A stretch of DNA of 64,000 nt from Syncephalis plumigaleata (lineage: Eukaryota; Zoopagomycota; Zoopagomycetes; Zoopagales; Piptocephalidaceae), in the NCBI GenBank assembly GCA_025201365.1, contig JAIXMF010000006.1:744001-808000 (forward strand), in the 5' to 3' direction. This document shows, piece after piece, positions 35,109 through 46,021 of the stretch. The position numbers were made by a program, and so were the translations under genes. A model generated the notes under the pieces. That model saw only the letters and a program-made list of their open reading frames with translations. It did not search any database and was not told the origin of the DNA. Position 1 is the first letter of the stretch. The number at the start of each line of letters is the position of its first letter.

Positions 35109-38100
35109 ATGGAATCATCTGCTGATAATAACATAATAGCCAACCTATAGTCAATGCTACAACATCCGTATCATCAAATTCCACTGGTATTTCTATTATC
35201 ATCATCATCATCGATACTAGTCAACATGCTAATCGTAATACTACTATCTAATGGTCTTTCTAATGACAATCAATAGATGGTAAGTCTATATCGTATGACA
35301 TTGATTGCGATGCTAATGATTATGCACATATGATGCTGTCAATCATAGTTGGTGAGTTAAACAACGAGTGAGCATGACATACATCGTGTTGACTGGAATG
35401 TAAATTAAAATCATATGTTACTATTATAGATCAGACGTAAGTTGATATTCTGTCTAAATAAACATACAACGTACTAATTGCAATACTCGTATGATAGGAG
35501 GTGAGTTGTGAATCACGATGATACTATGCCATACACTCATTGGAATGTGGCAATCGATTCCCGTATGATTATCATGCATAGGTCTGTAAGCTACTAGTAT
35601 CATTGCAATGCCATTTGATTCACGTATGATTGCATGCATTAGTGGGTAAGCGAGCACTCGTTGGAATGTGGCATTCGATTCACGATGATGACGCGTAATA
35701 GATTGTAAGAGGGCGGTATTCTGATTGCAGTATACGTCATACTAATTGCAATGGCACAATTGCTTCACTTGCATTCCACACACACACACACACACACACA
35801 TGACAGCAAGTAGGTGGTCATTTCGATCATAGCATACAATGTGCTCATTACAAGTTGACATGTCATGATACGTGTACGATGACCTGTAACAGGATGTAAG
35901 TTGTTAGTCTAGCATCATCGTATAATGTACTAATAACAACAACAACATCATCATTCTCTTCGCATATGATTGCACTAGTATGTAAGTGGACATTTCCATA
36001 CTAATGCATAAAGTGTTAATAGCAATGCATCACACACACTCATACATACATAATAGATTGTAAGAAGTTAGCATTCCAGTCATACTAGTCGATGTACTCA
36101 TTACCATATGGCATACAATTCACATATGATTACGAGTAATAGTATGTAAGTGATGATTATTGCAATGTGCGATCGGTTAATTACAAGCTGATTGATGATT
36201 CACCATGCATCCATGTAACAGAGGGTAACTAGACATTCCTATGGTGATATGTGTGATGTGTTAATCGAAATGAGGAACATGGATCATGATGGATGATTAC
36301 ACGGCATAGATTGTAGGTTGTCATTCTAGTGTCAATATACTGGCATGCTAATCATAGTACTTGTTTATTATTACGAATAATAGGAGGCAAGTCATTATGA
36401 TGACTATAGAATACGGTATGCTAATTGTAGCATGATACATGATTGACTTGTAACAACACATGCAGAAAGATGTAAGCTAGCATTCTAATAATAATCACAA
36501 TAATCATAATGCGACGTACAATTCATATACATATATATATATATATATATACGTGTGTATGTGTGTATGGTGATCACACAACATAGAGTGTAAGTTATCA
36601 CGTGGACTACAACCCTAAAATGTAGCTCACCTATGACTATGGAATACACTAGGCCGTAAGTTATTATTTCGATTGAAGCATACGAGACATTAATTGGAGT
36701 GTGGAATGCAATCAATCCACGTACTATTACGTACAACAGAAGGTAGGCTAGCATGTTAATGACAATAGACAGTGCACTAATAGGAATGTGGCACATGATC
36801 TGTATACGATTATGCACAGCGAATAGTAAGCTAGTACTATAATGACAATGAGTGATATGCTAATCGTGACGTGGCATGCAATCCATATGCATTTATGAAT
36901 GATAGGGAGTAAGTAAACATACAGATTTCACCATGCGATGAGCTAATTATATTGTGAAATACACGTATGATTATGAATGGCAGTGGGTAAGTTAGCATAA
37001 TGCCTACAGCATACGATGAGCTAATCGCAAATTGATATACATTTTACGTATGAATACACGTTACAGTTTGTAAGTTAGCATAGAGATTTCAGCATGTGAT
37101 ATGCTAATTATATTGCGAAACTCACGTATGATTACATGTAACAGAGGGTAAATTAATTGTGATTAGAGCATGCAATCAACTGATTATAATTTGGTGGTCA
37201 ATTCAATTATTGCTACATATAACAGAGAGTAGGTTTGCATAGCAATTGTAGCGTACGCTGGGCTAATCGTGAATTAATATATGACTCACTTACACTTATG
37301 CACATCAGGGGGTAAGGCATAATAGTGATTATAGCACACAATGAGCTAATCGCAAACTGGTATGAAATTACTTATGTATACGCACATCAGCTGGTAAGCA
37401 AAAATAGTGACCACATCATACAATGAACTAATTGTAAACTGCTATGCAATTTACTTATGAGTACATGTAACAGAGAGTAAGTTGGCATATGGATTACACC
37501 ATACGACAAACTAATGATAAGCTGGTATGCAATTCACTTATGATCGCATGTAACAGCAAGTAAGTCGGTATGGCAATTACACCATACGATGAACTAATGA
37601 TAGGCTGGTGTACAATTCACTTACGCTTATGCGCATCAGTGGGTGAGTCGAAATAGTGATTGCAACATACGATATACTAATTGTAAGCTTGTATACAATT
37701 CAATTATGATTACATATAACAGGAAGTAAGTCAAAGTAATGATTGCAGCCTACAATGAACTAATCGTAATGCCACGTCTTCTATATGATTATGAATGATA
37801 GGCCGTAAGCTAGCGCCATAATTGCAGCATACGATGCATTAATCGTAATGAATACGACCCATATGTGATTACAAATGATAGGAGGTAAGCTATTATTTGA
37901 TACCAATGCTGAATGAACTCATTGCAAAATGCCCTATGATTCACATATGCTTACATTTAATAGGAGGTAAGCTGGCAGGTTGGTTACAAGATGTGCCACG
38001 CTAATGGTAATGCCATTGAATGATTCACATAAAACTACAAATGTCAGAGGGTAAGCCAGCATTTCAGCTAATTTCCACAGCACATTAATTACATTGTGGT

Positions 38101-38618
38101 ATACTATTGACCGTGGATTGTGTATGAAAGGAAGTGAGTCATCATTCTGATTACAGTCTACGGTATGCTAATCGGAATGTGATATGTGCTTGTATCATTA
38201 TTATTATAGAAAGTAAGCAGACACCGAATGATAATGCATCACGCACTCATTACAATGGGATTACAATCCACGTATAATCATTTACAGAAAGAAGTAAGTT
38301 TTGTCGTTTGATGTGGTCAAGCATCTTGTGAAGCTAATCCACTGTTGTATGGCATAGTTGGAGGCTGAGAATCAACATGTAGGTTGATGTCACGATTACA
38401 ATCTACGGTATACTAATCAAAATATGACAAATGATTAACGTATGGCCACATGATAGCTTGTAAGTTGAAAGTGTCAGCTTATAGACATGAAGCATTAATC
38501 ATAGTGTGACATACAACTCCCGTATGATCATGGATACTAGGATGTAAGCTAGCATTTTTAACATTAATACATCGATCTAATTGCAATACGATGCTCATTA
38601 ATCAAATGATAGACTTAA
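35109..38618 (+). CDS. Gene B: diverged copy of the single-codon-exon gene
   Basis: Mirror copy of gene A, transcribed rightward. It keeps 42 micro-exons, TATA box, first-exon homology (35097-35186) and terminal exon. From exon 6 the joined codons read WIQDYIYRIE, KDSAKRIG, WFRRGLRQW, EAEEREKKE, LEAENQHLD, then ACT TAA (stop at 38616-38618 if the last small exon is used). Only this phase is open. The 5' part is doubtful: the first exon is 4 nt shorter than in gene A and meets a TAG in the frame of its ATG, and exon 5 is GTCT where gene A has GAACAC. Gene B may be a partly decayed copy, may start elsewhere, or may carry assembly indels. The C-terminal half resembles a coiled coil; no family recognised. 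Confidence 0.55.
35277..36825 (+). other. Gene B micro-exons 1-20 (conserved half)
   Basis: Exon and start: ATG 35277, TTG 35349, ATCAGAC 35430 (or only AC 35435), GAG 35498, GTCT 35582, TGG 35643, ATT 35702, CAA 35807, GAT 35893, TAT 35979, ATT 36057, TAT 36143, AGG 36222, ATT 36310, GAG 36384 (GC donor, as in gene A), AAAGAT 36466, AGT 36587, GCC 36653, AAG 36740, CGAATA 36820. Reading exon 3 as the 2-nt AC after CAG makes both copies agree and gives phase 0 in gene A. Confidence 0.75.
35280..38612 (+). repeat. Tandem family of ~80-nt introns (arm 2)
   Basis: Same intron family as arm 1. Typical members between 37070 and 37730 share GTAAGTTAGCAT, an ATTACACCATACGATGA block, CTAATGATAAGCTGG or CTAATCGCAAA, then CAATTCACTTATGATTAC and end TAACAG or CATCAG. 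Within the arm, neighbouring introns are clearly related but not identical, so the tandem amplification is old relative to the duplication that made the two arms. Confidence 0.85.
36906..38618 (+). other. Gene B micro-exons 21-42 (divergent half)
   Basis: Exon and start: GGA 36906, TGG 36984, TTT 37067, AGG 37145, AGA 37226, GGG 37309, CTG 37391, AGA 37474, CAA 37557, TGG 37640, GAA 37723, GCC 37802, GAG 37882, GAG 37964, AGG 38048, GAA 38131, AAA 38210, AAAGAA 38288, a 21-nt exon 38358-38378 encoding LEAENQH, CTT 38457, GAT 38541, and ACTTAAGCA 38613 (uncertain). Step size is 78-84 nt, with a run of 83s from 37391 to 37723. Confidence 0.8.
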
Positions 38619-38675
38619 GCAGTAAGTAACAATCCAAGTAATAATCATACCCATACTGATCCATTATGATTACAG

Positions 38676-38850
38676 GACAAGACAAGGACATCAGCAAGTA
38701 GATATTATAGGTATTCAAGTCAAGAATGTATTGGTGCAAGACCCTCATTTAGTGTCCATGCCATTCAAGTCATTATTCCTTGGTACAACAGCAACAAGTA
38801 TATCTACAAGATCATTTAATCATTTATTGAATAAATATGTCGTATTTTGA
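38676..38850 (+). other. Gene B terminal exon (coding or 3' UTR)
   Basis: Follows ATGATTACAG. In the frame that skips one base it reads TRQGHQQVDIIGIQ ... LLNKYVVF with a TGA at 38848-38850, colinear with gene A apart from one extra His codon. A 2-nt exon CA at 38620-38621 (acceptor TTAAG, donor GTAAGT) would join the codon series to this frame. The equivalent junction in gene A does not work equally well, so the C-terminus stays open. Confidence 0.45.
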
Positions 38851-39274
38851 TCATTATAATTATCGTAATTCTTTGAATACTCTATGATATACTCTAGCTT
38901 ACTCATTCAAGAATGTATAAACACAATAATATCATTTCTTACTTCTTCATTGCTTTGATGTTTTGTATGAGCAATGATATTAAGTGAATACACGAGTGTA
39001 GACATTCATGTTTGTGATCACGTATTATCATTGCATTTGTAAGCAACTTGATGGTAAATGAATGGTTCAAATCAATGAATACTGAACAGGAATAACAATT
39101 ACAATGGCATCATTCCTATTCCTAATAAGTCATCATCATTCTATTGGAATCGACTATAAGATGACAATGTCTATTGCCCTATACGATGTATAGAATGAAT
39201 GGTACGCCATAATACGTTTTTACTTGAATGGCTTAAACCACAAGCAGCATCGGATGTATAATCCTTATTTCACT

Positions 39275-39944
39275 CAAACTTCCGGTGCATGCCATAACAA
39301 TAATCAAGTTCCCATGATAATATAGATAGCGGCAATTTTCTCCTTTTTTTCACGTTTACACGCATTATGAAAGTGCCGTTTAGCTTGTACCCGCATTTAC
39401 GGAATAGCCATATTTGGAGGACATAACACATGGCATACAATTATGACACGAGGAGGTATAGAATAGGAAACTGCCCTAGTTAGAAAACCCCTTCAGAAGA
39501 ACGCTAGGCCAATTTCTTTATTCCTAAAATGTCAATCAATCCATTTAGAGATAAATTGCTGTATATAAATGGTAATTCCTTTTTAGTCCACTACAAATAC
39601 TAATATTCTGTAATGCCAAATATTAGTAGCAAGCAATACTTGTCCTACCGTTTATTTGTTGTATTGAGGCCTTAAGGTTCTCCCCATTTAAACGGTAGCT
39701 CCGTTAGTTTGGTATTCCGCATAAAGACGAATACATGTGTTTGTTGTTTCATCATCTACCCTCTCTCTCTTCTTCTGCTTATTCGCGTTATCCATTACGG
39801 TAGAATTGATTTATATCTGGCATGCAACAATGCGCGAATTCCCCAATGTCATTATTCAACTTTTAATCACTTTTTACGTTACTTTCTCCTCGTTACGACT
39901 GCAACGAACGTCGTATTTCTTTCCTTTCATAACAATCAATCACG
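39275..39944. other. Region between arm 2 and the small secreted protein
   Basis: Outside the repeat. No protein-like frame that I trust; a CT-rich leader (39760-39780 and 39840-39940) precedes the next ATG. Not recognised as any mobile element. Confidence 0.4.
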
Positions 39945-40776
39945 ATGACTGGCATTATCAGCAGATTGGTAATAGTAGGATCCCTATTAATGCTAGCATT
40001 ATTACAAATCATCCAAGAGCATGCACTTCAAAGTAATGCCATGCCAATGCCATTGTCTTTTAAATCATCGACATCATCCAAATCTAGCGGAGGGGGTACA
40101 AGCAAGTTTAAACTATTTGGATCATCATCCAGTAGCAGCAGTAGTGGTAGCAGCAGTAGTACTGGTAGTACTGTTGGTAGTAGTGGCGCCTTGGGCCTTT
40201 TAAATAAACTCACGTCAAAAACATCAAGTAAAACGACCAGCTCTACCGATAGTAAGACATCGAGTTCTTCCGATAAAAAGGATCAAGACACAAAACCTGA
40301 CGATAAAAAGGATCAAGATAAAAAGACCGATTTGAAACTTAGCGCTATTTCATTACCACCTGACAGTAGTAGTAAAGGAAGCTCGAAAGGTGGCACGGCC
40401 ATCAAAGGTATAGCCAAATTGTTTAAACCTTCTCACAAGGGCAGTTCAGAGTTGGTTAATTGTCATGATGCAATGAACTCGAAATACTCCAAGGATTCCG
40501 TGTCAATGGTCGGGAATAATCAGGAATTAAAGATAACCTCCAAATGGAGTGTTATAAACGATGGATGTCGAGCTGATGGTACACTCAATGGCACTAAAGT
40601 ATCCATAAAATGCAAGTCTGGCACTGCAATTACAAGTTTCCTGAGCATATTTAAAGGAGCGGTAAGTGACATGGCGTCGTATACTAGCATGATATTAGCA
40701 TGATATTAATAGTGACTTGTTTGTATAGGAAAAAGCATCGTTCGAACATAAAAAGTACAAATGCTCCGTGTCCTAA
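39945..40776 (+). CDS. Small secreted Ser/Lys-rich protein
   Basis: Two exons (39945-40661 approximately, and 40731-40776, with a GTAAGT donor and a TATAG acceptor). An N-terminal signal peptide (LVIVGSLLMLALLQIIQ) is followed by a long Ser/Gly/Thr-rich stretch and charged KKDQDTK/DDKKDQDKK repeats. A small C-terminal domain has four cysteines (VNCHDAMNSKY, DGCRADGTLNG, VSIKCKSG, YKCSVS). The last residues come from the second exon and complete the cysteine set, which supports the splice. Unknown function; the form is that of a secreted or wall-associated effector-like protein. Confidence 0.7.
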
Positions 40777-41008
40777 TGATCTCCTTGTTGTTCTCTCTTT
40801 CTCTTCACTCAACAAATAATTCATTTATTTATACTATACTTATAATAAACGTCTCCACTCATTAATGCCACATCTTCCCCTCCTTTACTGAGGATTAATT
40901 ATATCATTGAGCATGTTATTAACTAACTAGAAGCATGTCGCTTTTTCTTTCTTTTCTTTGGAAATAGATTTAATGGCAAATATATAATCAACTATTGCTC
41001 AAAACTAA

Positions 41009-44000
41009 CTAGGAAAGTGCTGCATCCAATAGCATTTCCTCCTGCTTAACGTGTAGCTTCTTTTTACCAGTGGCAACTGCACCGGTTGGACCTCGACCAG
41101 CATAGGAGACCTTGGCGTTCTTGTGGTGCTGTGTTTCCTGCATTGTAGTAATGATACGTGGCTCGACGTAGGTCCAAGGGCCAAAGTTCAACGGCTCCTC
41201 TTGACACCAGAATATCTCGGCATTAGGATAGTGGTCGAGATGCGGCCTGATCAACTCGTACGGGAATGGACTAATCTGCTCGATACGACTGATGGCGACA
41301 TCCTTGATACCACGTTGCTCGCGCGCCTGGATCAATTTATAGTAGACTTGACCAGAGCATAGGATATGACGACGGATCTTGTCATTGGCCACTAGATCGC
41401 CCTTTACGTTGTCCTCTGGGATGTAGCGTTGGAATATCGTTTCATCGGTCATTTCAGCCAGGGTGGAGCGTGCCAACGGATGACGTAGCAATGACTTGGA
41501 GGTGAAGACGACGAGCGGTTTACGGAAGTCGCGGAACAATTGACGACGCAATACGTGGAAATAGCTGGCGGGCGTACTAGGGTATACCACCTGCATGTTG
41601 CAATCTTGATGTTGACGGGCCAATTTCTCCGCGGTTGGATAATGGTAAGGATTGTCGTCGCACAGTTGGAGGAAACGTTCAATACGTCCACTGCTGTGTT
41701 CCGGGCCTTGACCGTCGTAACCGTGCGGTAGTAGCATAGTAAGACCGGTGCGTTGTAGCCATTTCTTCTCGCCGGAAGCGAGGAACTGATCGATGATACA
41801 TTGAGCATTATTGGCAAAGTCACCGAATTGTGCCTCCCACATGACAAGTGCATTCGGGCTGACCAACGAGTAGCCGTACTCGTAGCCGAGTGTACCGAAT
41901 TCCGATAACGACGAATTACAAATGGTGAACGGTGCCTGTTGCGGATCCAGCTTACTCAACGACACGTATTGCTGTTCGCTCTTTTGATCGTGTAGAACGG
42001 CGTGTCGCTGCGAGAACGTGCCACGCTCGACATCTTGTCCGCTGAGACGTACGTGTTTTCCCTCCATGAGTAAACTACCGAAGGCGAGTGCTTCAGCGGT
42101 TGGCCAGTCGATATTCGCACCTTCATCGATGGTCTTGCGACGTGTCTTTAGAATACGCGCTAGATTGGGATGCACGCTGAAATCGTTGGGATACGAGCTG
42201 ATAACGCGACCAATATGCTCGAGCATATCCCTCGGTGCACCGGTCGGGTAGACACGCGTAGTTTCGTTGGCTAATTCGCGTGGCGATTTGAAACCATTCC
42301 AAATGCTAGCCATCCATTCGCGTGGCGTTGGCTCGTAGTTCCTACTGGCGGCGTATGACTCTTCGAGCATCCTCCATACACGATCCTTCATTTCTTTGAT
42401 TTCCTCAGCGGTGAACGAGCCTTCATTCATTAGACGCTCCTCGTATAGTTGCAATGCCGGGCGTTGCTCCTTAATCTTGCGATACATGAGCGGTTGTGTA
42501 AAGCTCGGCTGATCCGTTTCGTTATGTCCTTGCTTACGATAGCAAACGATGTCGACGACAACATCCTTCTTGAACGTTTGACGCCATTCCGCCGCCAATT
42601 GACATACGAATACGACGGCCTCTACGTCATCACCATTTACGTGGAATACCGGTGCGTTGACCACCTTGGCCACATCGGTACAGTAGGGTGTGGAACGAGC
42701 GAAGCGTGGATCCGTGGTGAATCCGATCTGATTGTTGACGACGACGTGAATGGTACCGCCGGTCGTGTACGAGGGTAGATCGGACATGCCCAATGTCTCG
42801 TAGACAACACCTTGAGCGGCGAATGCTGCATCACCGTGCATCAGTACACCCATACTGTGAGTGCGCTCCGGTTCATCGCCCGCGTAGAATTGTAGTGCGC
42901 GTGTCTTGCCTAGAACGACCGGGTCGACCGCTTCCAAGTGGGATGGATTTGCTTCAAGCGACAAATGCACCCGTTTACCGCTGGGTGTTGGTCGATCGTA
43001 ATTCATACCGAGATGATACTTGACATCGCCGGAACCCTCCACTTCCGATGGATCTTGTAGACCGCTAAACTCGCAGAAGATAGACTCATTTGGCTTGCGA
43101 ACGACATTGCTAAGCACGTTGAGACGACCACGATGCGGCATACCCATAACAATGGAACGAATACCCAAGTCGACACTACGATCGATGAGTGCTTTCATGC
43201 CGGGAATAAGCGACTCGCAGCCTTCGAGACCGAATCGTTTTTCACTTGGATACTTGCCAGCTATAAAGCGTTCGAATGAATCGGACCAAATAAGTCGATC
43301 AAGAATCATACGCTTCTCCTCGATCGAGTAACGATAACGAGTGGGAATTTCGACACGCTGACGAATCCAGTTACACAGATTACGATCAGGAATATGACAA
43401 TATTCGATACCAATGGATCCACCTAATAGTATAAACAGCGATTATTATTAATATCATTATCATTACCAGTATACATGAATTTATCTTACTTACAGTAAAT
43501 TTCATTGAGATGATCGATAATCTCGCGTAATTTCATCGTGGATCGTTCATAGGTAATGAATCCTGGCAACATACCGGGACCTAGGGTGATTTCACGGTCT
43601 AGATCCTTGGAAGTGAATCCGTAATTCTCGATTTCGAGTTCTTGCGGGAATGATGAGTCCAAGTCAGCATCTAGAATGCCCAATGGATCGAGTTTAGCGA
43701 GATGATGACCCCGCATTTGATAGGCGCGCACCAACAGTTGCACCTTAAGATGATCGAAAATATCGTCTGACTGACTACCGGCAGATACAGAGGCTTGAGC
43801 ACCGACAACGGTACTGGCCGGTGTTACGACACTACCTGGAACAATGGTAGGCGGTGCTTGGTAGGCTTGACCGGGAGGAGCGCCACCGGCCACGTTCTTA
43901 AAGTAAGTTTGCCACGAGAGATGCACGGAGGTTGGATCATTTCGCCATGCTCGATACATTTCATCGACGTAATTAGCCGAGCTACCTTGTAGGAACGACT

Positions 44001-44154
44001 CGCTATTATTCGGTTGACTAGTAGTAGATGCGAGACGTCGAACGGCCGACGATAATCCAAAGGTAAGGGGACGAGCGGCAGCAGCCCGTAGTGAGGAGTA
44101 GGCTGCAGGACGCAGGGATCTACGCATAGATTGCTGAAGCAACGGCGACAGCAT
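41009..44154 (-). CDS. KGD1: 2-oxoglutarate dehydrogenase E1 component
   Basis: Two exons: 43494-44154 and 41009-43422 (the codon TGT is split by the intron). The mitochondrial presequence is Arg/Ser/Ala-rich, followed by [20 protein letters not shown], the E1 signature. The TPP-binding core includes [31 protein letters not shown] and [12 protein letters not shown]. The C-terminal transketolase-like region has [20 protein letters not shown] and [19 protein letters not shown]. About 1025 residues, normal for the family. It catalyses thiamine-dependent decarboxylation of 2-oxoglutarate in the TCA cycle, in complex with E2 and E3. The start is the first Met of a good presequence. Confidence 0.97.
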
Positions 44155-44548
44155 TGTGGATGATAAATGTGTAGTAGAAAACGAAGAAAAAGGAAGATAT
44201 ATTTGGTCGTATTGTCAAAGGTCGGGTGTTGCTCAGACGGGTGGCAGTTTTATACCACGAGTACAGTGGTGATATAGAAATATCGAGGTAGATGGCTATA
44301 TATGACGTACACGCGACTCTGACTGGTCTGGTGTATAATGGAGCGGATGTTTTTTATTTATTGTTATAATAATAGGTTCGACGGAATTGATCGGAAAAGA
44401 TGCAACGGTAAGATTTGCTCTTTTTTTCCTTTACTTTTTCATTTATAGTTCAGTCTATAGGCTAATTAATAATGCTACTATTGTTGCAAGAATAAATAGG
44501 AATGAAAAGAAGAGTGGTAAACTATTTTAATACTATTATATTCAGTTT
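44155..44548. other. Gap between KGD1 start and MAD2 stop
   Basis: Holds the KGD1 promoter region and the MAD2 3' end. A short ATG CAA CG/GTAAGA with a T-rich stretch and TATAG (44400-44450) looks intron-like on the plus strand, but I cannot extend it into a gene. Confidence 0.4.
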
Positions 44549-45679
44549 CTATTCATCCTGATCTAATCGATAGGAAACAAGTGCTTCAACCTTGTGTACA
44601 TTAGTAGAGAATGAACGTAACCGCACCTGATATGTTATGTATTAGTACGAGTATTAGTACGAGTAATAATATACTATAATTCATCTTACCTGTTCTTCAT
44701 TCTTTTGTATATAATGTGGATCAGTGTCATTCCATGTTGTTGGCACTTCTGCATCGTGGTCAGCGTAGACAAGAATATTAAATGTACCTATCCGAATTTC
44801 CCCGTATCAGTTGATATGACATCATACTACGTTTAGATGTGAATTATATAACTTACACTTCTCCTGGAGTATGGGAAGAAACGTAACACTAGCGGTGATT
44901 TGACGTATAATTGCTTGAATTTCTTTATTGATTTCTTTCTCTGTCTTGGTCGGTTTATCACTAGATGTATGGTCAATGCTTACTATTTACTGTTCTAACT
45001 TCATAGATGATACTAATAAATGACCTACCTTGTATTGGCTTCTTCCGGTGATTGAACCACTTGAATGTCAAACTGCCAGCGTTCCAGTACTTTACGTGTT
45101 TGTCGCGACATAATTGCCAGTACTAGTCGTTTAACCTTACCCTCCATCATCCATGCTAATAGAACGAGCGTTAACGAATACATACGATGGATTACATGTG
45201 GCATCACACACACACACACACATATGTACGTCTACATGCATGCATGTATGTATATTCGTCAAATACCTTCTAGTTGAGTGAGCACTTGTTTAAGATAGAT
45301 TTGTAGACTATCATCGGTCGATATCATCATATTGAGTCCGTATTTCTTTGCCATTTTAAAGTCTTCCGCTGGATAAAGTCCGCGTTGAAACAATATACTG
45401 GATACATTAGTATGTTAGTTAATTGGTTGATGTATTCTATTATTATTATTATTGACGCGTGGCAACAATATCACTAGGTAGACTTGCTCACCTATGAATA
45501 CTATACTCTAGAGAGAGAGAGAGAGAAAAGTGACAACAACAACATAGTCAGCATTGACACATGACTCTTGTACACGTGGTTATTCATTCACCATACGTTT
45601 GGCAATACTAACCGAAAAACTCTACTACAATGGCTGTCGAGCCCTTGAGCGTAATCTTGTGAGCCTGCGTAGTCGACAT
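44549..45679 (-). CDS. MAD2: Spindle checkpoint HORMA protein Mad2
   Basis: Several small exons. Reads MSTTQAHKITLKGSTAIVVE, FEYSIHSILFQRGLYPAEDF, KKYGLNMMISTDDSLQIYL, MMEGKVKRLVLAIMS, RKVLERWQFDIQVV, EIQAIIRQITASVTFLPIL, NILVYADHDAEVPTTW and RLRSFSTNVHKVEALVSY. This is the whole HORMA domain including the C-terminal safety belt that closes around Mad1 or Cdc20. Mad2 delays anaphase until kinetochores attach. The start ATG is adjacent to the divergent SAC1 gene (343 bp between start codons). Confidence 0.95.
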
Positions 45680-46021
45680 GTTGAATGAGATTGACACGTT
45701 ACCGCGTTGATAAGAAGATTCACAAGTATATGTTTAAAAAGAAACAATTAAAAAAGGGAAAATAACGAGGCAGTAACAAATAAATACGGATCGTTTCTAT
45801 TATCATTGCGCACTCACAATACACATACAAACCTATCCTGCTTTAATAAAGCGGCGTATACAGATACCCACCAGCTGACTCGTTAACACCACCTTCTTAT
45901 CTACTACACTTTGCGTTCTCACTTTCGCCGCTGTTTCTATTCTGTACCTCCCCTTCCTAGTCGTTCATCTAAGGCCGTGTTCAATAAACGGATACTCAAT
46001 CTATATCATTACTTGTTCATC
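45680..46021. other. Divergent promoter of MAD2 and SAC1
   Basis: CT-rich on the SAC1 side (45890-45960). No other feature recognised. Confidence 0.5.

Larger units (their letters stand above)
34255..39274 (+). repeat. Right arm of the ~5 kb inverted repeat
   Basis: Inverted copy of 7437-12575. The promoter-side flank (34255-34960), the first array half (to about 36830) and the outer flank (38640-39274) match arm 1 closely, apart from small indels. The centre (36900-38600) does not align base by base although the unit structure is the same. A (CA)n at 35776-35800 and an (AT)n at 36530-36550 are expanded relative to arm 1. Confidence 0.93.

Noticed and set aside
44400-44470. Possible tiny gene with ATG CAA CG/GTAAGA intron
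   Set aside because: Only one intron-like unit and no extendable frame.
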